Assembly: GCA_943704425.1 (NCBI GenBank)
Contig: CALSCP010001900.1
Span: 1-31,420 of the forward strand
DNA: 31,420 nucleotides
DNA from: Ministeria vibrans ATCC 50519
Lineage: Eukaryota; Opisthokonta; Filasterea
Direction of reading: 5' to 3'
This document shows, in pieces, positions 11,501-23,283 of this stretch. The notes under the pieces were generated by a model. It did not search any database, was not told the DNA's origin, and saw nothing but the letters and a program-made list of their open reading frames with translations. Position 1 is the first letter of the stretch. The number at the start of each line of letters is the position of its first letter. Both the position numbers and the translations under genes were made by a program.

Positions 11501-14500
11501 CGACAATGCTGTTTGCGCGTCGCGTCGACTCGGCCGACATCACCAAAGACGTGTTGCACTCGCGTGCCATTGAGACCTCAGCGCGATTGCTAGATCAGCT
11601 TATTGCCATGGAACGTGCGCGTCTGACAATTGCCTGTAATCATGCTGGTGACGACCGAGGCCGAGGCCTTGCCGCGCGGGTTGCGCCCGCTCCCACTGCT
11701 ACTTCTTCTTCCTCGTCGGCGTCCTCTTCTACGTCGGCGTCAACTTCTTCTTCCTCTGCAGCCGCTCACACCGAATCTGGTGGTGCTTCACTGCTGTCGG
11801 CAGTTCTCGAGCACGTCGCCGATGCAGTGGACGCTATTGTATTGAGTGATCAGTGCGACGACGGTGAGCGCGAGAAGGGCTTCGGCGAAATGCACCAGAT
11901 CACTCGGTTGCCAAATACCCACGGAGTCGGCTGGGGCTACTCGGGCTCGGCGGACGCTATTGCTTTTGAGGTGGACGTACCCGTGTTTATCGCGGGTATA
12001 CAAGTCTTTGGTGGCTCCGCGGGCACCTACGAGGCACGCCTTGCCATTCTCGAGGGACGCAACAGCACTGGGGGAACGATTGTGGGCGAGTGCGATGTCA
12101 AGTGGGACTGGGCCGAGGGTGACGAAGATCGCCAGATGGTGTACTTTGACGAGCCCGTATTAGTGCCCGCAAGCACTCCGCATGTCTTTACGCTCACAGT
12201 TCGGACACGCATGCGCTCCAAGTCGGGTGCTCAAGGAATCGCAAACGTCGAAGGAGCTGGCGGTGTCAACTGGCGCTTTATGGACGCGTCGGGTGGCACC
12301 AATGGCACCAGCACCAGTGGTGGACAGGTCCCTGGCATTGCCTATCACTTGGCCTCGGGTGATTCTCATTCTTCCTCTTCATCGTCGTCAGCTTCCGCCT
12401 CGTCGTCGTCGCACGCCAGTGCCAAGGCGAGCGGAAAGCACAAGTCAAAGAAGGCCTCAAAGTCGAGCAAGGGTGCGAAGTCATCGTCGAGCGACGACAA
12501 GGGGAGCAAGGATGCAGCTGGCGGCGAAGCTGGCGATGCGGCGGACACGGCTACTGGCGGCGCAACGACACAGAGTCACTCACTGCGCCACAAAATTGAC
12601 TTGCATGCCGAGGCGTTGCGTCGTCTCCTGTCGCTCTGTGATTGGCTTGTGCTCAATACCGAGGCGCTTGTGAGCCATGTCGAGCAGACGCTTGTCGAGA
12701 TGGGTGCGCCGGAGGGAGAGCAGCCAACGTTGCTTCGTGACATTCTCAGTCGTTGCTCGCTCGTGACCGATGTCTTTCCGCTTGCAATTCATCGCATGGG
12801 CATTCTCACGGGTGTCTACACGGAAATTGCACGAGCGTACGCGGGCACTTTTGAGTCGCTGTCCATGCGACTGGATCGTCTCATCAACAATGGCTCGTCG
12901 GCGGAAGCGACCATCTCTGCCGTGTTACCGGCCACCACCCATGGCTACCATCGTGCGATCATCGAATCGTCACAGCACCCTTATGCGCCCGCCTCCGAGC
13001 AGCAGTGGGAGGTGAACTTTCCGTCGTCTGTTGACTGGATGATTTTGGAATTTGACCCGCAGTGTGCGACGTGCCAGCGCGAGGACACTTTTGAGTTACT
13101 GGGCGTTGACGCCGACGATCAGTTGGTGCCTCTCAACGCTCTTTTTGGCGGACCATCGAGTGTGTCAATTGCCAACGAGGAAGGAGCGCGTGATGCAGCG
13201 CTCAAGAACGCAATGACGTGGGGACAGAGTCTCTGGCCTACAACTGCCCTGGTGATTCCTGGTTACCGCCTCGTCGCACGATTCAACTCTGCCAGCAACT
13301 ATGCCAATGTTGAGGGCAATGAATGCTGGGGTGTGCGCGTGACCATTATGGGTCATGCAGCGCCCTCGCGAGGCGGTCTTGATCGACTGCGTCATGCACA
13401 AAACGAGTGTGCTATGGCGTTGGGCGAGTCTCTTGTGCAGCTGTGTAGCGCTCCGCAGACTGGCGGCGTTTTGGCACAGCGCTCGGCCATTGTGGAGAAG
13501 TTCAACGAAGAGCTACTCTCCTCGTCGTCGTCATCTTCATCATCACCATCCTCGTGGTCGCCGTCGTCGTCGCCGCCGTCGCTCGTTGCCTTTGCTGACA
13601 TGGAGCTTACGGTGCGCGCCGTTATTGCATGGCTTGCCAAAAAGTCCGATGACGAAGCGTCGGCGGCGTCGTCTGATGGGTCCGGCGACGCGTCGTCTTC
13701 CGCCTCGTCGTTGTTATCGTCGGGCGGCGGCTCTTCAAAAGGTGGGTCGCGTAAGAAGGAGGGCGGTAAGCCTATGAAGGCACGTCGTGGCAAGGTGAGC
13801 GACGTGAAGCGCGACGCTAACTATTTGAAGGAAGTCGAGTCACTTCCGATGCTCATGAGCTGCCCTAACTGGGTACTTGAGGTGATTTCAGGCAGTGTTG
13901 AGGCGAAGGAGGAAGGCGGCGACGAGGGTGCGGTGACGTGCAAAACCAACATGGGATGTGCACGTCTGAACTGGGGCGTCTCCAAGGGAGTACTCGCCTG
14001 GGACGTGACCATTGTTGCGGAGACAATGGACCAGGGCACCTGCCTGGGGGTCACGTTGGCTGAGACGGGCAGCATCACGCACGGACACATTGTGTACGAC
14101 ACCAAGGGTTTGTACGTGTGGCGAGGCTTCAATGGCATGCTGCATCGCAGCGGCGAGACTGCCGGTCATGTTCCAGCGCGTCCTCAAGATCGCTCGTCGC
14201 ACGTGTCGACTGGACGACGCATTGTCAAGGACGATGTGATGCACTTTGTGCTTGACCTGCGACCAGGCAGCACCGGCAACGGTCGCCTCTTTGTGAGTCT
14301 CGACGACGAGGACGACTACCGTCTCATGTTTGAAAATCTCTGCGACGAAGTCGACAACCAAGGACCCCTCTACCCGGTTGTAGCACTTTACTCACAGGAC
14401 GGTAACTTTCGTCAGAGTGTCGTGAGCAATGTGCGCGCCGACCCAACTGTTTTCCAGGAAATGGGCATTGCACCACCGAGCGGCTCTGGCTCGCTCTCGT

Positions 14501-15277
14501 CGCCGTTTCTCTCCTTGGATCCACGCGTGGCTGCCGAGAAGGATGCGGCCCGTCGTGAGGCTCTTCAGCTTCTCTCGATGCCCCTGTTTTCCGGTGGTCT
14601 TGGCGACGAGGCAACCAGTGCTTCTATTCCTGCGACGGGCGATCCAGCCCCCAATCTGTCACTTGACGAGGCACTTGCGCAACTGCCTTCGCTGGCGCGA
14701 ACCTTCCTGGAGCGATTCATTGAAGGTGCTTCCGACAAGAAGCAGGTAGCGAGTGGCGAAGCGAAGCACAACGACGATGGCGACGGTGACGCCAAGGTCG
14801 ACAAGGATGGTGTCGAAGGTGTGAATGATGGAGAACGATCGGCGTTGGTAGCGCGACTGCCTGAGCTCACGCCCGGAGCGCGACTCTCTGCCTGGCTTGA
14901 GGACGCGTACAATCAGTTGCTCAAGGTGGGTATTCAAGAAATTGATGCGGCGTCGCGCGACGACGAGAATGCGAATGTTGACGATGAGGGTGAGGATGGC
15001 CGCAAGGGACGACGCTCGCCTGGTCGCGTGACCTTTGCCAGCAAGGACATCATTGCTCCCGCGCCCAAGGCTCCAACGACAGCGGTGACACCGTGGAAGA
15101 CGATTGACGGCGAGAGTGGGGATGCGGAAGATGAGGAATGGGAAGACGTGGATGACGGGAACAGTGGTGACGAGGAAGAAGAAGAAGAAAAAGAAGGGGA
15201 TGAAGAAGAGGAAGTCGACACGACGCCGTCTGCTGTTGAGGACGAATCCAAGGATATCTCCAAGAGTAGTGACGAGA

Positions 15278-15338
<61 letters not shown>

Positions 15339-18300
15339 CGACGACGACGACGGGTGGGAGGACGCGGACAGTGATGCGTCTGGGGAGCTCTTGTCGGACG
15401 AGACGTCCGAGAGTAAGAAGTCAGCGACGTCGGGCACGTTGTCGCCGTCGGCGTCAGCAGGCTCTTCCTCATCCTCAAGTGCACCCGCGAAGACATTTTT
15501 GGATGATCCCCGTGAGGCGTTCAGCTATGACGCTGATGATGCGGAGGCGATGCGCAGCGTTTTTGCATCTTCCTTGTGGCACTTGGACATTGTTGACGAC
15601 GCGTACGCCGCTGCGACTTTCCTTCGTCTGCGACCCGACCATCGTCTTGAGGACGTGTTACGAATGAAAAGCGAAGCAGCAGCCGCAACAGCAGCAGCCG
15701 CGGCAGCAGCAACCGAGGTCGAAGAAGAGACCGACACGGCTGACGCGGACGCGGGTCCATCGTCAGGGACAGATGAATCCAACTTCACTGCAACAACAAC
15801 GACCACTACGACTGTGGCACCAGCAAGCAAGGAGATGGAGTTTTGTTCGTCGTCGTTTGTGGTGATGAGCAAGGCCACCAAGGGCATGCAAGAGGCATGC
15901 GATGCATTTTGTGAGACGCTCCCACCAGTGCTTGCACATCTGTTCCGCTTGTGGCGCTTTACTGCCGATGCGGTGCGTCAGGCACGATGCGAAGAGAAGG
16001 TGTGCGCTCAGCTGAGCGCGTCCAAGGACAAGCCGTATGGATGGGCGGCACTTGTGGCGCGTCGAGTGGAACCCATTGTGCACGAGGAGGTCGAGGGTGA
16101 CCATGGACGCTTTGTGCGTGTTATGTGCCGTCTCATGGACGACCGACAGACATTGGATGCGGCTGTGTGCGATATCAAGGAGTTGCGCAAGTACATCGCA
16201 ATGGTGGCGATGAACGTGCCGGCCACATTAGATGGCCTGCAGTTGGATGTGTCGGGCAAAGGTCCGAGTGCCTTAAGCAGCCATGGTCTCGATTTGCCAC
16301 CGGGCTGTGAGCACTTTGTGCTTGGGAAGAAGAAGAAGAAGGGCTCGGATGGGCGTGAGGGGAATGTCAAGAAGAAGAACAAGTCGATGGCTGGCGGACC
16401 ATTTGCTGGGATTATTGCGCCTTTCCCCAATGAAGACGAAGACCACGACGATGAAGATGACGATGATGATGAGGATGATGAGGATGATGATATGTGGGAT
16501 GATGAAGAGGACGATGAAGAGGACGATGAAGAGGATGAGGATGAGGACGAGGAGGACGACGATGGCGATGACGACGAGGAAGAGCAGGCAAAGGGCTTTA
16601 TGGGCGTGTTTAGCGACGACGACTGGGGCGAGCGTCCAAAGCAGAAGAAAAGGGTGGCGGCGAAGAAGATGAAGGCGAAGAAGAAAATTCATGACTTTGC
16701 GTTTGGATGGGGAGAGGATGACCACCAGTATATCGATGAGGATGGAAACGATAGCGATGACGACGACGACGACGACGACGACGATGATGATGATGATGAT
16801 GATTATGATGATGATGACGATGATGACTACGATGATGAAGACGACGATGATGAGGATGATGATGATGAAGAAAATGTGTCTGACTCTGATTTGAGCGAAT
16901 CAGCCGAGGGACCTAGTAGGGTGGCTTTTGGTGTGCCTGGGGGCACGACCAACTCAACGATAGCCAAGAGCTGGTGCAAACTGACGCCCATGGTGCTGGA
17001 AGAGATGGTGGCGCTTACACGACGCCGCGCGGCGCTGCCCCTTGAGCTACCGGCTGAAGACAAGCGGGAGCTCGACAAGGGCAAGTCACGACTGTTGCCC
17101 GTGAGCGGAGTCGATATGAAACTGCCGTCTGGCGAACAGGTGGTTCGCCAACTCAAGGCAGGCCCTGTGCCACCCATGCACGACGACTACGACCGTGAAT
17201 ACGACTCCGACGACTCCGACGACGCCGACAACGACGGTCACGCTCTGCCAATGGGCTACCCGATGTCGGCCAAGGCCAAGGGCATTCACTACTTTGAGGT
17301 GGAGATGGTGGACATGGGCGAGCCGGACAGTGCCTCGGCGGTGGGGCTTCTCCCTGTGAGCAAGGAGGGCATGTCGGGTCATCTCGGCTGGAATGGACAC
17401 TCGTGTGGCTACCACAGCGATGACGGTGGCCTGTTTGGCTCGCGCATGCCGCGCCAGCGAACCTTTCACGAGGGCGATGTAATCGGTTGTGGCTGGGTGC
17501 CGTCACTGAAGTACGTTTTCTACACGCACAACGGTGACGATTTGGGGCCGGTCTACCTGCCAGGTTTTGTCGACAAGGCGTGGAAGGGCGGCGTGGAAGA
17601 CTTGCGACCGGCTGTGACGTGCCAGGACGGCGGTGTGATGGTCTTCAACTTTGGTGACTCGCCGTTTGTCTCACAAGAAATGGAAGTACGTCGTCTGGCG
17701 GCTCTTGCTGCCAGTGCGTCTGCCAATGGCAGTGGCGGAGGAAAAGAAGCGGCATCCTCAAGCACCGCTTCAGCCGGAACGGCGACCGTAGGTGCTACTG
17801 CTTCGCCGGCAGTTGACTTGGACGGCGGTGCGACTTCTTCTGGTGCTGCTAGTGCTATCATTGGTGCTGTTATTGGCGCAAGTGGTGCTGTTGGTGTCAA
17901 GGCGGAGACGGACACTGCAAAATTCCCAGTGGATCCGGCGGCTGTTGACATTGTTGGCAAGGCAACGGCCAGTGCCATGTACCAGCGTGGTCTGCTGCTT
18001 CTGCAAATGCTGCGTCGACAGCATGCCATTGGCGAAGCAAGCAATATTACAAGTGCGCCGCTGCCGTCGGCCGTCAAGGCCGAGTCTATCGCGCAAGAGG
18101 AGACGCTGCGTGCGATGGAACAGGCGGGCGTCGAGCCGACTGCGCGTCAGGGTACTATTTCTCCAATGGTACCGTCTGCCTCGAGTCGTCGTGCAGCATT
18201 TCACCATCGCTCGGTGTCTACAGTCGCTGCCAAGACAACATCTTCGCGGCCCCCGAGCGGCTTGGGGCCTTTGGCGGTCGAAAAGCGTGCCGCTGAAATG

Positions 18301-20783
18301 CCGGTGTCAGCGAGTGTGCCGACACCGCACGAGTCCGTGGGAGGTTCGCCGACGGTTCGTCGTGCTCCGCCTCTCTACACGCGCTCCGTTTCAGTGGATT
18401 CGTCGTCGTCCCCGGCACGGGCGTCGCCCAGCCGTGGTCGGACACCCGCAACCGATGGATTCGATGTGGAGAGCATTGCCTTTGACGGCGACGGCCTGCT
18501 CAACAGTAGTAGCGGTGTGTCGAGCAGCGGTGGTGGAGTGGATACGTCCATGACGGCAATTATGGCACCGGTGGTGGACGACGCGCAGTTGATGATGAAA
18601 CCGAGTGCAGCACTCACATCGGTGATTCAACAGGTAGCGGCAAGTCCTAGCCGCAACGATGTGCGCGACATTCTCTATGTGTGTGTCGAGACCAATGTTG
18701 AGGCGACGGTGGTACAGCGTGTGAGTTCGACGCTGAAGCAGCTTGCGAGCGAGCTCCGACGAGTATTTGCGTGTGCTCAGCGTCTGGTGGAGTCATCGCG
18801 TACCAAGAGTGTCATTGAGATTGTTCTGTGGCACATTGGGTCGTTGTTGCATGCGGGCGAGCGCGCGCAGGACGACTTGGTGACTGTGGACACGCCCGTT
18901 CTGCAGCCGTTGCTTGGCTGTGATGTGCGCACCGTTGCGCTGGTGCGTCGCTCACTTCACCTGCTGCTCGATGCGGTCGCAGAGCATCTGTCACTGAAGG
19001 GTGATGAGACATCGCAGCAAATGATTTGCTGGTTGGCTCTGCGTTGTTGGTGTGCGCCACTGTCACAGCTGGACAAGGCGCTGCTCACCCGCTCGTCTGT
19101 CTTTGACTACCTTCGTGATCTCATGACCACAACTGGCGACAACGACACGGAGTTGTCGTTGACATCGTCGTCGTCGTCGTCGTCGTCATCGTCATCGTCG
19201 TCGTCATCGGCAAGCACTGCAATGGCTGGCATCGATGCGATTGGTTGTGGCAGTGTGTGTGCTGTCAGTGCGTCAGTGGATATTACCAAGGATGTCGAGA
19301 TGACAGTGTCGACGGGAGAAGCGCGGCGTGCCGCATTGACGGATGCGTCGACGGAGACGTTTTGGGAGAATGAGATGGGTGGTGGTTTGGGTCAGAATTC
19401 GGTGATTACAATGGCTGTGCCGGCGGGCGACGATGGCGACGTTGTTGTCTGTGGCGTGTTTGTACATGTGGACATGACACGTGACAAGGAACGACGGGTG
19501 TCGTCTCTGTCGCTGTCGGTGGGCGAGACAGCTGCGTCGATGGACCAGAGGGTAGTCGACACGGTTGTGGTTCCCAAGACGTACGTCGGCTGGATTCGTC
19601 TTGGTGGCACATCGCCAGTCGTGATGTGCGTCAAGGGAACGCGGTCTCGAAGGGATACGGCAAGCACCACGGGTCGTGTCATGCTGCTCACCGTGCGCGG
19701 TGTATCTGAGCAGGCTCGTCTCCGTGGCATTCGTATTATGGCGCGACCGGTACCCGCCAAGCTTGATGCGAGCCACGAAGAGGTAAACCAAGGAGATTCT
19801 GTTCTTTGTGTGTTACGTTAATTGATGTGAATTGAGCCTTTTTTTGTTATCATTAATAATAATTAATAATTATTTTCTTTTCTTCTTCTTTTGTTGTTAT
19901 TTTATTTTTTTAGACTCTTCCGGTGAAAGAGAGGGCGATGGAGTCGTTCCGACGATTGGCTGGTGCCGTGTTTGACTTTATGGTGGGAGGAGGAGGAGGA
20001 GGAGGAGGAGGAGGAGGAGGTGCGGTGGGACCGACGGAAGGAGCCGACCCATTGCGACGCGATGCCACGGACATGAGCCAACGCATGACTCGGTATTTGT
20101 TCTCAAGCCAGGCACAAGGAGCGGGCATGCACGAGCGACTGTACCAGTTGATTGTGAAGGAGCTGCGCAGCGAGGCCGAGACGATTGCCTCGAACGATGA
20201 CTATGTCTTTGAGCTGGTGTCGTTGGTGCTGTCGTTGGCGGACACACAGCAAGGACGTACGTTGATTACGGCGGGCGACGCTCCACTGATTTGCTCGCTG
20301 CTGCGGCTTCTTGGCGCTAGCACGGCGCGTGTACAGCGCCAGGTGATTTGTGTGCTTCGACGTGTGCTGCCGCACTACACGGCGTTTGAGCTGGACCAGG
20401 CAGCATGTGTGCCCGCGAATCTGCTTCTCGGGGCAGTAGCGCGCGGTATGCTCATGCAAAGTGCGGAGAAGGATGTGGTCGAGGCGGCAACGAAGGGAGA
20501 AGACGAAGACGGTGAAGGAAAGGAGGCGGAAGCGGAGACGGCACTCATGACAGGTCGGGGTGCGCTTGCTGTCTACCTGCTGTTGTGCATGGGCAAAGGT
20601 ATGGAGATGCAGGCGAAGGGGCGGGAGGCAGGCAAGACCGCGTCGGTGCGATCGCGTATGGAAGACCTTGCGTGGGCGCAGTGTGTTCCGGGAGATTTTG
20701 AGGCAGACGTGCTGACGGAACTGGGCGAATTGTTGCGAATGTTGTGGCAAGTGGACTCGGCGACTAAGGAGGGCGACGACAAG

Positions 20784-20818
<35 letters not shown>

Positions 20819-23005
20819 AAGTGACGAAGGCGACGATGATGACGCTGCGAAACAGAAGCGACAGCATGCGAGTGTGGTGGCCCTGTTGCGCTCGAGTGCT
20901 ACAAGCGACACGACCTTGGACTGTGGCGGTGGCGGTGGCGATGCTGGTACATCGTGGGCTGTGGCGTTGCGTGCGGTATTCCGTGGAGCCATTGGCTATG
21001 CACCATCTGTGTTGGCCAAGAAAGTTGCTGCAGGGTTGGCACCCGCAGGCTATCCCAAGGAGGCGCCTGTTTGGCTTGTGGTGGGTGCGCTTTGTCTGGG
21101 CGGACACGCTGCCGAGGAGGTATCTTTGTTGGCGGCACTGGATCCTGCTGCAGTTGAGGAGGAGGAAGAAGAGAAGATGGAGGAGAAAGAGTCTGTGGTG
21201 GCTGTTGCTTCAGACGTGAAGGAAGATGGCGAAGGGACTGTGGAGACACAGGAGAAGGGGGAGGAAATGCCCAAGAGATACTGTGACAACCACGACGACG
21301 GTGCGACGCTGGGCGTGGTGGTCTGTGCCGCTTGTGATGGCATGTCGCTGTGTGTGGAATGCGATCGTGTATTGCATATGCCCAAGGCGAAGCGATTGCA
21401 TGTGCGTGCTCGGTTTGATGGCAAGACAGCTAATGAGGTGATTGAAGCGTCGGGTGCGGCGGCCTTAATTGGAACGAGTGGGGGTGTGTCGAGTGTTGCG
21501 AAGAAGAACGGCAGTGGTGGCGGGGCTGTTGAAGATGGCTTGAAGGCGGCGATGAAGGTGCAGGTGGACGCGGGAGCAGGTAGTGTGCGACTGCGACTGT
21601 CGTGGATGTCGTTGCTGGTGCATCTGCAGCAGCAACTTGCCGTACTGGAGGTCAAGCGATCGCCCATGGCTGCTGATGGGTCTGTTCCCGGCTCTGGCGG
21701 ACATGGTCGTGCATTGGGAGGAGCGAGCGGCGCGTCTGGTGGGAGTGGTGGTGTGGCAGGAGGCGAACCGCAGGTGTGTCGGTTCTGCAAGAGTGACCTG
21801 ACGGCTGCGACACGGTTTGAAGGGAACGCCGAGTGCCCTGCGTTATCACTTGTGTGTCGCGAAGAGGAGTGTCGCGAGGCGGCGACGCAAAGCTGCACTG
21901 CGCTGCTTGGGTGCGGCCATGCGTGCTGTGGCGTGCGCGACGAGGAAGAGCATCTGCCGTGTCTGCACGCGGACTGCTGTGCAGAGCGTGGAGACACGGT
22001 CGACGGCGACGAGTACTGCAGCGTGTGTTACACGGGCTCGCTGAGCGAAGAGCCATGTCTGCGACTTGGCTGTGAGCACACGTTTCACGCCCAGTGTCTA
22101 CGACGGGTGTTGGAACAACGATGGAACGGGGCTCGCATCAGCTTTGGGTTCATGTCGTGTCCGCTGTGTCGTACCGACATCCAGCATGCGCATCTACGTG
22201 AGCTGCTTGAGCCGCTGGAGGCACTGCGCGAGACAGTGCGCACCAAGGCTAAGCTGCGCCTGACCTACGCAGGACTTGACAAAGTCCCTGAGCTCACCGA
22301 CAAGACGAGTCGCTTTCACGAGCAGCCCGTCGAGTATGCCATGGACCGCTTCAGCTACTACCCCTGCTACGTGTGTGCCGACCCTTACTACGGCGGTGAG
22401 CGCGTCTGCGGCGCTGCTCCCGGCGACTTTGATCCCTCCGAGCTTGTCTGTCCCAAGTGCCAGCCCCACAGTGCCGAGAGCCGCTGTCCCAAGCACGGCG
22501 ATGATTTTATTGAGGTACCTCTCGAGAATGTGTTGTGATCTTTTGCATATTAATGCGTCGTGTTTTTTTTTAATTATTTTTCTTTTTAATTTTTTTATAT
22601 ATAGTTCAAGTGTCGGTACTGTTGCACGTAAGTCGACATCAAACACAAGACAATTTTTGATCTTGACTGAGGATACGGAATTTTTATTATAGTGTTGCGG
22701 TGTACTTTTGCTTTGGAACAACACATTTTTGTGAGCGATGCCATTCGGACACGGGTCGAATGGGCGATCTGTTTAGTTCAGGGAAACTGCCTCAATGTCC
22801 TTGTGGTAAGTGTGATTGTTTCTTTGTGGTGTGTGTATGTGTGTGTTGATGATGTGCCGTGTGTGTTTTTTTTTTGTTTCTGTGTTTGTTAGGTCCGCTT
22901 GGCAAACAGTTGGTGGGAGAGTGTCCATTGGGTGTTAAGCATCCCCCGGGAGGACAGGAGTTTCCGCTTGGTTGTGGAGTCTGTCGTCAGGCACAGACAT
23001 TTTGA
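5506..23005 (+). CDS. MYCBP2: PHR-family (MYCBP2/Highwire/RPM-1-like) RCR E3 ubiquitin ligase, about 5,708 residues
   Basis: Five exons: 5506-19782, 19914-22514, 22605-22627, 22693-22805 and 22893-23005, all GT..AG and in frame. Domains in order: RCC1-like repeats (about 784-1180), PHR domain 1 (about 1466-1630), PHR domain 2 (about 2126-2285), CUB-like segment (about 2478-2618), SPRY-like domain (about 2785-2985), acidic tracts, a RanBPM-type SPRY domain (about 3914-4060), DOC/APC10-like domain (about 4585-4752), a zinc module CDNHDDG (from C5216), RING (C5461-C5511, CSVC..CEHTFH..CPLC), and the C-terminal tandem-cysteine domain. Order from RCC1 to tail is that of animal PHR proteins. In human MYCBP2 ubiquitin is relayed between two cysteines (C4520, C4572) and esterified to threonine. 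The equivalents C5591 (YYGGERVC) and C5640 ([11 protein letters not shown]) are present. The two SPRY-like domains, the CUB-like part and Asp runs appear to be additions. Natural substrates are unknown. Confidence 0.93.
7331..7389 (+). repeat. ACC/ACG triplet repeat encoding poly-threonine in the PHR ligase
   Basis: Near-uninterrupted ACC then ACG codons encode two threonine runs separated by one alanine, between the N-terminal region and the RCC1-like repeats. It is in frame and adds only low-complexity linker. Confidence 0.9.
15280..15351 (+). repeat. Pure GAT/GAC tract encoding 24 consecutive aspartates
   Basis: Nineteen GAT codons followed by five GAC codons encode residues about 3259-3282 of the PHR ligase, inside a longer Glu/Asp/Ser-rich linker between the two SPRY-like domains. 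Confidence 0.97.
16436..16878 (+). repeat. Second and third acidic clusters (GAT/GAC/GAA/GAG) in the PHR ligase
   Basis: Two strongly acidic stretches (about 16436-16593 and 16733-16878) flank a lysine-rich patch with KKKR, KK and KAKK at about 16636-16686. They alternate Asp and Glu with single W, M, Y interruptions and sit just before the RanBPM-type SPRY domain. Confidence 0.9.
19151..19212 (+). repeat. TCG/TCA tract encoding poly-serine before the DOC-like domain
   Basis: A run of serine codons precedes the DOC/APC10-like domain of the PHR ligase. Similar serine tracts occur at about 11704-11757, 12370-12411, 13522-13571 and elsewhere as inter-domain linkers. Confidence 0.85.
19984..20020 (+). 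repeat. GGA repeat encoding poly-glycine at the start of PHR exon 2
   Basis: GGA codons encode about 12 glycines after the helix-like [12 protein letters not shown] segment. A comparable GCT repeat at about 20787-20818 encodes poly-alanine. Confidence 0.9.
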
Positions 23006-23283
23006 GAGACATACAGAGAAGAGAGGTCGAGAGAGGGGAGATTGATTTACATTGAGATTAAGATTGAGAGATTCAAGGCGAAATGATCACTTTATTCAGA
23101 GGTTGTCTGAGGTTCGTTTGTGGTAAAAGCATGGCTTCTCTTTAATCCTTCAGTTTTGTCTCGACATCGAATCAAAATCTGAAATTTTTATTAGTATTCC
23201 CTATTCCTAAATAACAATCATTTTGCAATTTGCTCGCCATTGGCTGATCTGGTTCCCTTCTCCCTCTTGAATTGTGACTTGTC
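23006..23283. other. Short spacer between the PHR ligase and INTS2
   Basis: Two genes on the same strand are only 278 bp apart, so the PHR 3' UTR and the INTS2 promoter share this stretch. I see no canonical AATAAA. A pyrimidine-rich stretch (about 23256-23270) lies just before the INTS2 start. An ATG at 23240 precedes the assigned start in another frame (see findings). Confidence 0.6.

Noticed and set aside
20103-21107. 334-codon minus-strand frame opposite PHR exon 2
   Set aside because: It is an antisense shadow of GC-rich coding sequence; the plus strand matches the PHR C-terminus closely.
21050-21997. 315-codon minus-strand frame
   Set aside because: Same reason: antisense to the zinc modules of the PHR ligase, Ser/Pro-rich, no recognisable domain.
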